Assembly: GCA_018335855.1 (NCBI GenBank)
Contig: JAGXRM010000010.1
Span: forward strand, 161,778 to 225,777
Source of the DNA: Clostridiales bacterium
GTDB lineage: Bacteria; Bacillota; Dethiobacteria; Dethiobacterales; Dethiobacteraceae
DNA: 64,000 nt
Reading direction: 5' to 3'
In this document: piece by piece, positions 41,212-48,250 of the stretch
Position numbering within the stretch: the stretch's first letter is position 1
Layout of the letters: each line of letters begins with the position of its first letter
Notes under the pieces: generated by a model
What the model saw: the letters and a program-made list of their open reading frames with translations, nothing else
Told to the model about the DNA's origin: nothing
The model's database searches: none
Program-made: the position numbers and the translations under genes

Positions 41212-41244
41212 TAACGGAATGAGGTTTTTTTCGCTATTTTTTTG

Positions 41245-41384
41245 TTGTAAGCTAATATTGAATTATTATAATAAAAATGATATAGTTATTAGGCATACTT
41301 AGAAAAAGATACCCAAGGTGTAACCCACAAGCGGGGTTTTTCTATAATGTACGAAGACATAGCGAAAGGTAAGGAGGTGCCCTG
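41245..41384 (+). promoter_or_regulatory. Promoter and leader of the carboxyltransferase gene
   Basis: TTGTAA (41245-41250) and TATAAT (41267-41272) are 16 bases apart, predicting a leader of about 105 bases. The leader contains AACCC/GGGTT pairing around 41326-41342 followed by TTTCT, a weak terminator-like element. A 12-codon frame starting ATG 41347 ends in a TGATG overlap with the carboxyltransferase start, but it lacks a clear ribosome-binding site. Confidence 0.45.
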
Positions 41385-42881
41385 ATGACAGAAAAAAAGC
41401 CCGTGAGAATTACGGATACATCCTTTAGAGATGCACACCAGTCTTTGATGGCGACGAGGATGCAGACCAAGGATATGTTGGGCGTTGCGGAACTGATGGA
41501 CGGTATTGGCTTTCATTCTATGGAAGTATGGGGAGGCGCCACGTTTGACAGTTGTATGCGGTTTTTGGATGAAGATCCCTGGGAGCGGTTGCGTACGCTG
41601 CGCAGTGTATTAAAGAAAACGAAGCTGCAAATGTTGTTGCGCGGGCAGAACCTTGTAGGCTACCGCCATTATGCCGATGATGTGGTAGAAGCATTTATCG
41701 GTAAAGCAGTGGAAAACGGCATTGATATTATCAGGATTTTTGATGCGTTAAACGACGTACGAAATATGTCCAAAGCAATGGAAATAACCCGCCGTGAGGG
41801 TGCCCACGCCCAGGCAACACTTTCGTATACGCTTTCTCCTGTTCACAATCTGGGGTATTTTGTTGATCTGGCTAAGCAATTGGTGGAAATGGGTGCGGAT
41901 TCCATTGCGATTAAGGATATGGCCGGGCTTATTTCTCCATATGACGCCTATGAATTAGTGACACAACTGAAAACGGTGGGTGTGCCGATTCAACTGCATT
42001 GCCATTATACCAGCGGTATGGCTTCCATGGCGTATTTAAAAGCGATTGAAGCCGGCGTTGATGTTGTGGATACCGCTTGCTCACCGTTGGCTTTAGGGAC
42101 ATCTCAACCGCCTACGGAAAGTATTGTCGCGGCTCTAAAGGGAACGGCATATGATACGGGCTTGGATTTGTCACTGCTTTCAGAGGCAAGCGAAATTTTT
42201 AAAGAAATCAGAAATAATTACTATATTCCCCTTGAGATTGCTTTGGGCGTAGATACCAACGTCCTCACATACCAAATACCGGGCGGGATGATTTCCAACC
42301 TGGCTTCCCAACTGGCGCAACAGAAAGCCAGCCACCTGTTGCCCCAAGTGCTGCAGGAAGTACCCCGGGTCAGGGAAGACTTGGGCTATCCTCCTCTGGT
42401 TACACCATCTTCTCAAATTGTTGGCAGCCAGGCCGTGGTCAATGTACTGCTCGGGGAACGCTACAAATTGATTTCCACGGAAGTAAAAAATTATATACGC
42501 GGTCTGTACGGACGTTCCCCGGCACCTCTAAATGCGGAGCTGCAAAAAAAGGTTCTGGGTGATGCTGACCCTGCATTCTGCCGCCCTGCGGACTTATTGC
42601 AACCACAAATGGAAGAGGCGGCTAAAGAAATCGGAGATTTGGCAGAAAGTGAAGAAGATGTGATTTCATACGCAATTTTTCCCCAGGTGGCGGAATCTTT
42701 CTTTAAAAGGCGCCGGGGACTGGAGCCGCCTATTTGCGCATCGGAAAAATGCGGTTTCCCTCCAGGAGAAAAAAGCGCTGGTCCGGCAAAAAAAGAAGAG
42801 GCCGACTTCGGCCAGTTTTATACGTTGGATGATGAGCTTTTGTTTGATGAGCTGGACATCTTGGCCTATCCTGTGGTGTAA
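41385..42881 (+). CDS. oadA: Pyruvate/oxaloacetate carboxyltransferase subunit (no biotin domain)
   Basis: A 498-residue protein matching the carboxyltransferase domain of oxaloacetate decarboxylase alpha / pyruvate carboxylase subunit B. Visible motifs: RITDTSFRDAHQSLMATRM, the metal-site segment IKDMAGL, the LHCHYTSGMASM motif and VDTACSPLALGTSQPPTES. The C-terminus ends in a short cysteine-containing tail (CASEKCGFP) and has no biotinyl domain or MKM motif, so a separate biotin carrier must exist elsewhere. It could decarboxylate oxaloacetate or carboxylate pyruvate; the sequence does not settle which. The selenoprotein gene follows by 56 bases. Confidence 0.88.
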   Translation: MTEKKPVRITDTSFRDAHQSLMATRMQTKDMLGVAELMDGIGFHSMEVWGGATFDSCMRFLDEDPWERLRTLRSVLKKTKLQMLLRGQNLVGYRHYADDVVEAFIGKAVENGIDIIRIFDALNDVRNMSKAMEITRREGAHAQATLSYTLSPVHNLGYFVDLAKQLVEMGADSIAIKDMAGLISPYDAYELVTQLKTVGVPIQLHCHYTSGMASMAYLKAIEAGVDVVDTACSPLALGTSQPPTESIVAALKGTAYDTGLDLSLLSEASEIFKEIRNNYYIPLEIALGVDTNVLTYQIPGGMISNLASQLAQQKASHLLPQVLQEVPRVREDLGYPPLVTPSSQIVGSQAVVNVLLGERYKLISTEVKNYIRGLYGRSPAPLNAELQKKVLGDADPAFCRPADLLQPQMEEAAKEIGDLAESEEDVISYAIFPQVAESFFKRRRGLEPPICASEKCGFPPGEKSAGPAKKEEADFGQFYTLDDELLFDELDILAYPVV

Positions 42882-42895
42882 GGCAGAATAATTCT

Positions 42896-42928
42896 CTTTC
42901 GGTGTAGGAAACTACCAAAAACCGAAGG
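42896..42928 (+). promoter_or_regulatory. Hairpin covering part of the selenoprotein ribosome-binding site
   Basis: Arms 42896-42903 (CTTTCGGT) and 42921-42928 (ACCGAAGG) pair, with an inner GTAG-GAAA-CTAC hairpin (42904-42915). The right arm includes the first bases of the AGGAGG site (42926-42931) ten bases before ATG 42938. It may modulate translation of the glutaredoxin. Confidence 0.5.
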
Positions 42929-42937
42929 AGGTAAATC

Positions 42938-43174
42938 ATGCAATCAGTAGAACTTTATACGACACATTCGTGAACATACTGCTTACGCGTGAAAGAGTTT
43001 CTTTCCGATCACAATGTCGATTATGTAGAATATAACGTGGAAGATGATATGGAAGCGCGGCAGCGGATGGTGGAAACTTCCAGACATACCACCGTGCCTA
43101 CGATTATTGTGGATGACCAGGTTGTTGTGGGGTTTGATCCCAAGCGGTTAGCGAAACTCCTTAAAAAGGAATAG
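42938..43174 (+). CDS. Selenocysteine-containing glutaredoxin-like protein (UxxC)
   Basis: Frame of 79 codons from ATG 42938 (AAGGAGG upstream) to TAG 43172-43174, interrupted only by TGA at 42971-42973. Read as selenocysteine it gives MQSVELYTTHSUTYC, so U12 sits where glutaredoxins have the first cysteine of CxxC, with C15 the second. The rest is a normal thioredoxin fold: EYNVEDDMEARQRM, the cis-proline motif TTVPTIIVDD and VGFDPKRLAKLL. Bases 42991-43005 form a five-pair stem (GAAAG/CUUUC) with loop AGUUU, G of the loop 24 bases after UGA, which fits bacterial SECIS spacing. Selenocysteine glutaredoxins are known in some Clostridia. A plain ORF caller would start downstream and lose the active site. 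Confidence 0.88.
42991..43005 (+). promoter_or_regulatory. Candidate bacterial SECIS element
   Basis: Hairpin GAAAG-AGUUU-CUUUC immediately downstream of the in-frame UGA. Loop G at position +24 and a GU at the top of the loop fit the bacterial consensus (G in the first two loop bases, loop 16-37 bases after UGA). Structure judged by eye. Confidence 0.65.
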
Positions 43175-43181
43175 TGTAGCG

Positions 43182-43214
43182 GGGCCGGCACTGATTGTAT
43201 GCCGGCCCTTTCAT
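43182..43214 (+). terminator. Terminator after the selenoprotein gene
   Basis: Perfect nine-base stem GGGCCGGCA (43182-43190)/TGCCGGCCC (43200-43208) followed by TTTCATTT, eight bases beyond the stop codon. Confidence 0.88.
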
Positions 43215-43286
43215 TTAACAGGGAATTAAATTGCTCAGAGCAATTGAGGAGAGTACCGTGGTTGGTTCCTGGCGCCATTGATTGTA

Positions 43287-43315
43287 TTGACAGAGAAGGG
43301 TGACTTCGCTATAAT
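43287..43315 (+). promoter_or_regulatory. Perfect consensus promoter before ilvD
   Basis: TTGACA (43287-43292), 17-base spacer, TATAAT (43310-43315). Transcription would start near 43322, only about ten bases before the T-box core. Confidence 0.88.
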
Positions 43316-43331
43316 TATAAACAACTTTTTT

Positions 43332-43390
43332 AGGGTGGTACCGCGAAGGATAGCTTGAATGCGGTGAAGTACGGTAGAAGAGAGGAGAAC
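43332..43390 (+). promoter_or_regulatory. T-box antiterminator core, probably truncated, before ilvD
   Basis: AGGGTGGTACCGCG (43332-43345) is the universal T-box sequence that binds the uncharged tRNA end. Beyond it, short pairings (ACCGC/GCGGT, TACCG/CGGTA) precede the ilvD ribosome-binding site, but no T-run terminator is seen. With the promoter at 43287-43315, the transcript lacks Stem I and the specifier loop. A GAGGAGAGTA stretch upstream (about 43246-43255) may be a Stem I relic. Confidence 0.65.
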
Positions 43391-43397
43391 AAACCGG

Positions 43398-45059
43398 ATG
43401 CGCAGTGATAAAATGACAAAAGGGTTGGAGCGGGCACCCCACCGTTCTTTACTGAAAGCAATGGGTTGGGTGGAAGAGGAGATGGAGCAACCGCTGATTG
43501 GCATTGTGAATGCGGCTAGCGACTTTGTCCCCGGACATAAGCATCTGCACACAATTGCTACAGCAGTGAAAGAGGGGGTCCGCCTGGCAGGTGGTACTCC
43601 TATGGAGTTTTTCACAATAGGCGTCTGTGACGGATTGGCAATGAACCATCAGGGCATGCATTATTCTCTGGCCAGCCGGGAACTGATTGCCGATACAGTA
43701 GAAGTAATGGCCAGTGCCCATCCTTTAGACGGTCTGGTTTTTATCCCGAATTGTGATAAAATTGTTCCTGGAATGCTGATGGCGGCAGCACGGCTGAATT
43801 TGCCGGCGGTATTTGTCAGCGGCGGTCCTATGGCAGCGGGACGTTTCCACGGCCGCGCCGTTGATTTAAGCAATGTTTTTGAAGGTGTAGGCAAAGTAAA
43901 AGCCGGTCATATGTCGCCGGAAGATCTGGCTGAACTGGAAGATTGCGCCTGCCCCGGATGTGGCTCATGCGCCGGCATGTTTACAGCCAATTCCATGAAC
44001 TGTATTACTGAGGTTCTGGGGATGGGATTGCCCGGAAACGGTACGATACCTGCCACTTCGGCTGCCCGGGTGCGTCTGGCAAAACGGGCAGGGATTCAAA
44101 TTCTGGAATCTATAAAACAAGATCTGACGCCGTGCCGGATTCTGACGGAGAGCGCATTCCGTAATGCTCTGACCGTAGATATGGCTCTGGGGTGTTCCAC
44201 AAACACGGTATTGCATCTGCCGGCCATTGCCCATGAGGCTGGTGTGACTCTGGACCTGGATTTAATGGATGCTATTAGCCGGAGTACGCCGCAACTCTGC
44301 AAATTGTCACCTGCAGGGGACGATCACATTGAAGATTTGGCTGCTGCAGGCGGTATCCAGGCTGTGATGAAGCGGCTATCCGAACGGAATTTGTTGGACG
44401 AAAGCTGTCTGGCAGCCAGCGGCCTAACTGTCGGCCAGCAATATTCCAAGGCAACAGTCCTTGACGATACAATTATCCGTCCTCTGGACAACCCGTTTAG
44501 TGAAAGCGGCGGAATTGCCGTGCTGCGCGGTAACCTGGCCCCCGACGGGGCCGTGGTAAAACAGGGTGCGGTTGCACCGGAAATGATGAAAAAGACGGGT
44601 CCGGCCCGGGTTTTTGACAGTGAAGAAGCTACAGTGGAAGCAATTCTTGGCGGCACAATCAAAGCGGGCGATATTATTGTGATCCGCTACGAGGGCCCTA
44701 AGGGCGGCCCCGGGATGCGGGAAATGCTTACACCTACCTCAGCCGTGGCTGGGATGGGTTTAGACAAGGATGTGGCGCTTATTACCGACGGTCGTTTTTC
44801 AGGGGCTACCCGGGGTGCTTCCATCGGTCATGTTTCTCCGGAAGCAATGGAGGGAGGACCGATTGCGGCAGTACGGGAAGGGGATATGATCACGGTGGAT
44901 ATTCCTAACCGACGTCTGGACATAAATATATCAGCGGAGGAATTGTCGGAGCGGCTTAGTCTTCTGGAACTGCCTAAGCCCAAGATTAATAAAGGGTATC
45001 TGGCCAGATATGCACAACAGGTTACCTCTGCCAATACCGGGGCTATATTTAAAAAGTAG
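43398..45059 (+). CDS. ilvD: Dihydroxy-acid dehydratase
   Basis: A 553-residue Fe-S enzyme converting dihydroxy-acids to 2-keto acids in valine, isoleucine and leucine synthesis. Cluster cysteines are visible in NCDKIVPGM and [18 protein letters not shown]; the C-terminal signature [19 protein letters not shown] is complete. ATG 43398 follows a GAGGAG site by about ten bases. First of the local branched-chain cluster ilvD, ilvC, leuC, leuD. Confidence 0.98.
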   Translation: MRSDKMTKGLERAPHRSLLKAMGWVEEEMEQPLIGIVNAASDFVPGHKHLHTIATAVKEGVRLAGGTPMEFFTIGVCDGLAMNHQGMHYSLASRELIADTVEVMASAHPLDGLVFIPNCDKIVPGMLMAAARLNLPAVFVSGGPMAAGRFHGRAVDLSNVFEGVGKVKAGHMSPEDLAELEDCACPGCGSCAGMFTANSMNCITEVLGMGLPGNGTIPATSAARVRLAKRAGIQILESIKQDLTPCRILTESAFRNALTVDMALGCSTNTVLHLPAIAHEAGVTLDLDLMDAISRSTPQLCKLSPAGDDHIEDLAAAGGIQAVMKRLSERNLLDESCLAASGLTVGQQYSKATVLDDTIIRPLDNPFSESGGIAVLRGNLAPDGAVVKQGAVAPEMMKKTGPARVFDSEEATVEAILGGTIKAGDIIVIRYEGPKGGPGMREMLTPTSAVAGMGLDKDVALITDGRFSGATRGASIGHVSPEAMEGGPIAAVREGDMITVDIPNRRLDINISAEELSERLSLLELPKPKINKGYLARYAQQVTSANTGAIFKK

Positions 45060-45099
45060 CCATATCAGTTGTATATCAAACACTATGGTATACTATAGA

Positions 45100-45128
45100 T
45101 TGACAGAAAACATGCTCTGATTTATAGA
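45100..45128 (+). promoter_or_regulatory. Promoter before ilvC
   Basis: TTGACA (45100-45105), 17-base spacer, TATAGA (45123-45128), about 26 bases before the ilvC start. ilvC can therefore be transcribed independently of ilvD. Confidence 0.7.
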
Positions 45129-45154
45129 TAACAAACCACAAGGAGGCAATAAGA

Positions 45155-46159
45155 ATGGTAAAAATGTATTATGATCAGGATGCAAACCTTGAGCTTTTAC
45201 AGGGGAAAACGGTAGCTGTGATGGGTTATGGGAGTCAGGGACATGCCCAATCCCAAAACCTGAAAGAATCCGGTGTTGATGTGGTAGTCGGGCTGCGCAA
45301 AGGCAGTAAACGCTGGGCAGAAGCGGAAGCGGCCGGCCTGAAAGTAATGACTGTCGCGGATGCGGCTAAAGCAGCCAGTGTAATTCAGATTCTGCTGCCG
45401 GACGAAACTCAGCGGCAGGTTTATGAAGCAGATATTAAGCCTTATCTCAGTGAAGGCGACGCCCTCGTCTTTTCACATGGCTTCAATATACATTTTCAAC
45501 AGATTGTACCGCCGGCCAATGTTGATGTCTTTATGGTTGCGCCGAAAAGCCCGGGCCACCTGGTCCGTCGTACATACACAGAAGGTGCCGGTGTGCCGGG
45601 TCTGATTGCTATCTATCAGGATTACTCCGGCAAAGCCATGGAACTGGGGTTGGCTTATGCCAAGGGAGTCGGTTGCACACGGGCCGGTGTTATTCAAACA
45701 ACATTTAGGGAAGAAACGGAGACAGACCTTTTCGGTGAACAGGCGGTCCTTTGCGGAGGCGTGTCCGAACTGATTAAAGCCGGTTATGATACGTTGGTTG
45801 AAGCAGGATATCAGCCGGAAATCGCTTATTTCGAGTGTTTGCATGAGCTCAAACTGATTATTGACCTGATTTATCAGGGTGGCCTTTCTTATATGCGCTA
45901 CTCCGTTTCGGACACAGCGCAATACGGTGATTTTGTATCTGGTAAACGAATTATTACCGATGAAACCCGTAAAGAGATGAAGAAGATACTGGCCGAAATT
46001 CAGAGAGGGGAATTTGCCCGGAACTGGATTCTGGAGAACCAGGCCAACCGCCCCTTCTTTAATGCAACTGATCAAATAGAAAAAGAGCACTCTATAGAAA
46101 AAGTAGGCAAAGAACTGCGCAGAATGATGACCTGGATTGATGCTAAAGAAGATTTCTAA
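45155..46159 (+). CDS. ilvC: Ketol-acid reductoisomerase (class I)
   Basis: A 334-residue NADPH-dependent enzyme for the second step of valine/isoleucine synthesis. The Rossmann motif [13 protein letters not shown] and the C-terminal metal-binding segment ([16 protein letters not shown]) are intact, and length fits class I. The cofactor loop [11 protein letters not shown] suggests NADPH preference. An AAGGAGG site precedes ATG 45155. No ilvB/ilvN lie between ilvD and ilvC, unlike in many genomes. Confidence 0.98.
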   Translation: MVKMYYDQDANLELLQGKTVAVMGYGSQGHAQSQNLKESGVDVVVGLRKGSKRWAEAEAAGLKVMTVADAAKAASVIQILLPDETQRQVYEADIKPYLSEGDALVFSHGFNIHFQQIVPPANVDVFMVAPKSPGHLVRRTYTEGAGVPGLIAIYQDYSGKAMELGLAYAKGVGCTRAGVIQTTFREETETDLFGEQAVLCGGVSELIKAGYDTLVEAGYQPEIAYFECLHELKLIIDLIYQGGLSYMRYSVSDTAQYGDFVSGKRIITDETRKEMKKILAEIQRGEFARNWILENQANRPFFNATDQIEKEHSIEKVGKELRRMMTWIDAKEDF

Positions 46160-46185
46160 ATAATAAAAAAGGCAGGAATAAAACC

Positions 46186-47448
46186 GTGGGAATGACGATT
46201 GCAGAAAAAATCCTGGCCCGGCATGCCGGCAAGGATCAAGTACGTCCAGGCGAACTGGTGAACGCCCGGGTAGACTTCGTTCTGGGGAATGATATCACCG
46301 CGCCCGTTGCCATCAATGAATTTAGGAAAATAGGGGTGGACAGGGTATTTGACAAAGACCGAATTGCCCTGGTTCCGGATCACTTTACGCCCAATAAAGA
46401 TATTAAATCGGCGGAACAAAGCAAAATGCTCCGCGAGTTTGCCCGGGAGCAGGATATTACTTACTATTTTGAAGTGGGTCGCATGGGCATTGAACACGCC
46501 CTTCTTCCAGAAGAAGGGCTAACGCTGCCCGGAGAGATTATTATCGGGGCGGACTCCCACACCTGTACGTACGGAGCAGTGGGCGCCCTGGCCACCGGCG
46601 TGGGCAGTACGGATATGGCTGCGGCTATGGCATTGGGTGAAGCCTGGTTCAAAGTGCCGTCCACGTTGAAGTTTGTGTTTAACGGCAAGCTCGGCCGCTG
46701 GGTCAGCGGTAAAGATTTAATCCTCTACCTGATTGGCAAAATCGGCGTGGACGGTGCACTTTACCGTTCCATGGAGTTTGTCGGTCCGGTAATCACTGCG
46801 CTTTCCATGGACAGCAGATTGTCGATGAGTAATATGGCCATTGAGGCCGGCGCAAAATGCGGGATTATTGCCCCGGATGAAACCACTCTGGCCTATGTAA
46901 CCCCTCGTGCGAAGCGGGCTTTTGAGCCTGTTTACGCCGATGAAAACGCTGAATATGAGAAGGTTTACACGTTTAACGCAGATGATATTGAACCACAGGT
47001 GGCATTTCCCCATTTACCGGAAAATACCCGGGGCATCAGTGATGTGGGTGACGTCCGTATCGATCAGGTAGTAATCGGTTCCTGCACGAACGGTCGCATG
47101 GAAGACCTGCGTACGGCTGCAGAAATCCTCAAAGGCAAAAAAGCGCACCGGGATCTGCGGTTGCTGATTATTCCCGGTACGCAAAATATTTACCGCCAGG
47201 CTATGCACGAAGGCCTGATCGATATTTTTCTTGATGCGGAAGCGGTGGTAAGCACACCGACCTGTGGTCCCTGTCTGGGTGGCCATATGGGTATCCTGGC
47301 CAACGGTGAAAGAGCGCTGGCCACAACCAACCGAAACTTTGTTGGCCGTATGGGGCATCCGGGGAGTGAAGTGTATCTTTCCAACCCCGCAGTAGCAGCT
47401 GCTTCGGCGGTAACCGGAAAAATTTCGGCCCCTGAGGAGGTGCTGTAA
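46186..47448 (+). CDS. leuC: 3-isopropylmalate dehydratase large subunit
   Basis: A 420-residue aconitase-family subunit of the bacterial/archaeal short type. Fe-S cysteines are visible in [11 protein letters not shown] and [13 protein letters not shown], and the [13 protein letters not shown] motif is present. With LeuD it isomerises isopropylmalate in leucine synthesis. The start is GTG 46186, eight bases after AGGA; an ATG two codons later is possible. The stop overlaps leuD as TAATG. Confidence 0.96.
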   Translation: MGMTIAEKILARHAGKDQVRPGELVNARVDFVLGNDITAPVAINEFRKIGVDRVFDKDRIALVPDHFTPNKDIKSAEQSKMLREFAREQDITYYFEVGRMGIEHALLPEEGLTLPGEIIIGADSHTCTYGAVGALATGVGSTDMAAAMALGEAWFKVPSTLKFVFNGKLGRWVSGKDLILYLIGKIGVDGALYRSMEFVGPVITALSMDSRLSMSNMAIEAGAKCGIIAPDETTLAYVTPRAKRAFEPVYADENAEYEKVYTFNADDIEPQVAFPHLPENTRGISDVGDVRIDQVVIGSCTNGRMEDLRTAAEILKGKKAHRDLRLLIIPGTQNIYRQAMHEGLIDIFLDAEAVVSTPTCGPCLGGHMGILANGERALATTNRNFVGRMGHPGSEVYLSNPAVAAASAVTGKISAPEEVL

Positions 47449-47945
47449 TGAAGGGACAAGTGTGGAAGTTTGGTGAAGATATCGACACGGATGCAATTAT
47501 ACCAGCCCGCTACCTGAATACTTCCGATCCTGCGGAACTGGCCAAGCATGTGATGGAGGATGCCGACCCGTCGTTCCCCTCGAAAGTTAAAAAAGGGGAT
47601 ATGATTGTGGCCCTGAAGAACTTTGGTTGCGGCAGCTCCCGGGAGCATGCGCCGATTGCTATTAAAGAGGCGGGTATTTCCTGTGTAATTGCCCATTCCT
47701 TCGCACGGATTTTTTACCGCAATTCTATTAACATCGGCCTGCCCATCCTGGAAAGTCCCGAGGCTGCGGAAAAAATCAAAGAGGGCGATGAGGTAAGTGT
47801 GGAACTGGACAGCGGCACAATTAACAACCTGACAACGGGAGAAACATACCAGGCAGCACCATTTCCTCCCTTTATGCGTGAGATCATGGATAAAGGCGGA
47901 TTAATTCCTTACGTACAATGGAGAATACAGAAAGAAATGAGGTGA
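47448..47945 (+). CDS. leuD: 3-isopropylmalate dehydratase small subunit
   Basis: A 165-residue swivel-domain subunit with [15 protein letters not shown] and the [12 protein letters not shown] motif. Pairs with LeuC. The gene starts within the leuC stop codon, so translation is coupled. leuA and leuB are not in this window. Confidence 0.97.
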   Translation: MKGQVWKFGEDIDTDAIIPARYLNTSDPAELAKHVMEDADPSFPSKVKKGDMIVALKNFGCGSSREHAPIAIKEAGISCVIAHSFARIFYRNSINIGLPILESPEAAEKIKEGDEVSVELDSGTINNLTTGETYQAAPFPPFMREIMDKGGLIPYVQWRIQKEMR

Positions 47946-47950
47946 GCATT

Positions 47951-48082
47951 GTGGCTGTTTATAAATGCCCGCAATGCGGGTTCGAACGGGAAGCACGGTG
48001 CAAGCCGAAGAAGTGCCCCACGTGCGACCAGCAGGTAACGTTTGAGAAGAAAGAAGAGCCGACAAATAAAGATGCAAAATAA
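47951..48082 (+). CDS. RCKP-type rubredoxin-like small zinc protein
   Basis: A 43-residue protein starting at GTG 47951 (GAGGTG six bases upstream, inside the leuD end); too short for most ORF filters. It reads AVYKCPQCGFEREARCKPKKCPTCDQQ, with two CxxC knuckles around the RCKPKKC motif, i.e. the RCKP-type rubredoxin-like domain. It probably binds zinc or iron. Directly after leuD and before a terminator, it looks co-transcribed with the leuCD genes; function unknown. Confidence 0.88.
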   Translation: MAVYKCPQCGFEREARCKPKKCPTCDQQVTFEKKEEPTNKDAK

Positions 48083-48112
48083 AGGGAAGCCTCGGGCTTT
48101 CCTTTATTTTTG
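48081..48112 (+). terminator. Terminator of the leuCD operon
   Basis: Eleven-base stem 48081-48091/48095-48105 (one mismatch) followed by ATTTTT, directly after the small RCKP gene. Confidence 0.9.
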
Positions 48113-48114
48113 TG

Positions 48115-48156
48115 GAAATATTAACATAAAAACTTCTTTTTAGAGAAATATTAACA
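48115..48156 (+). repeat. Direct repeat GAAATATTAACA x2 upstream of the EF-G paralog
   Basis: Identical 12-base copies at 48115-48126 and 48145-48156, 30 bases apart (about three helical turns), upstream of a possible TTGACG -35 element (about 48174). Could be a tandem operator; no regulator is assigned. Confidence 0.55.
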
Positions 48157-48250
48157 GTCTGAGAAGGATTTCATTGACGACTGGTCGAAGTTAGCTAGGA
48201 ATTTGCCTGAATAATTGTTCTTTTTATTTAGTCTGAAGGAGGCATTTGGC

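Noticed and set aside
47014..47696. Several minus-strand frames of 95-168 codons opposite leuC/leuD
   Set aside because: Shadow frames of conserved genes; composition mirrors the coding strand and no start signals are seen.
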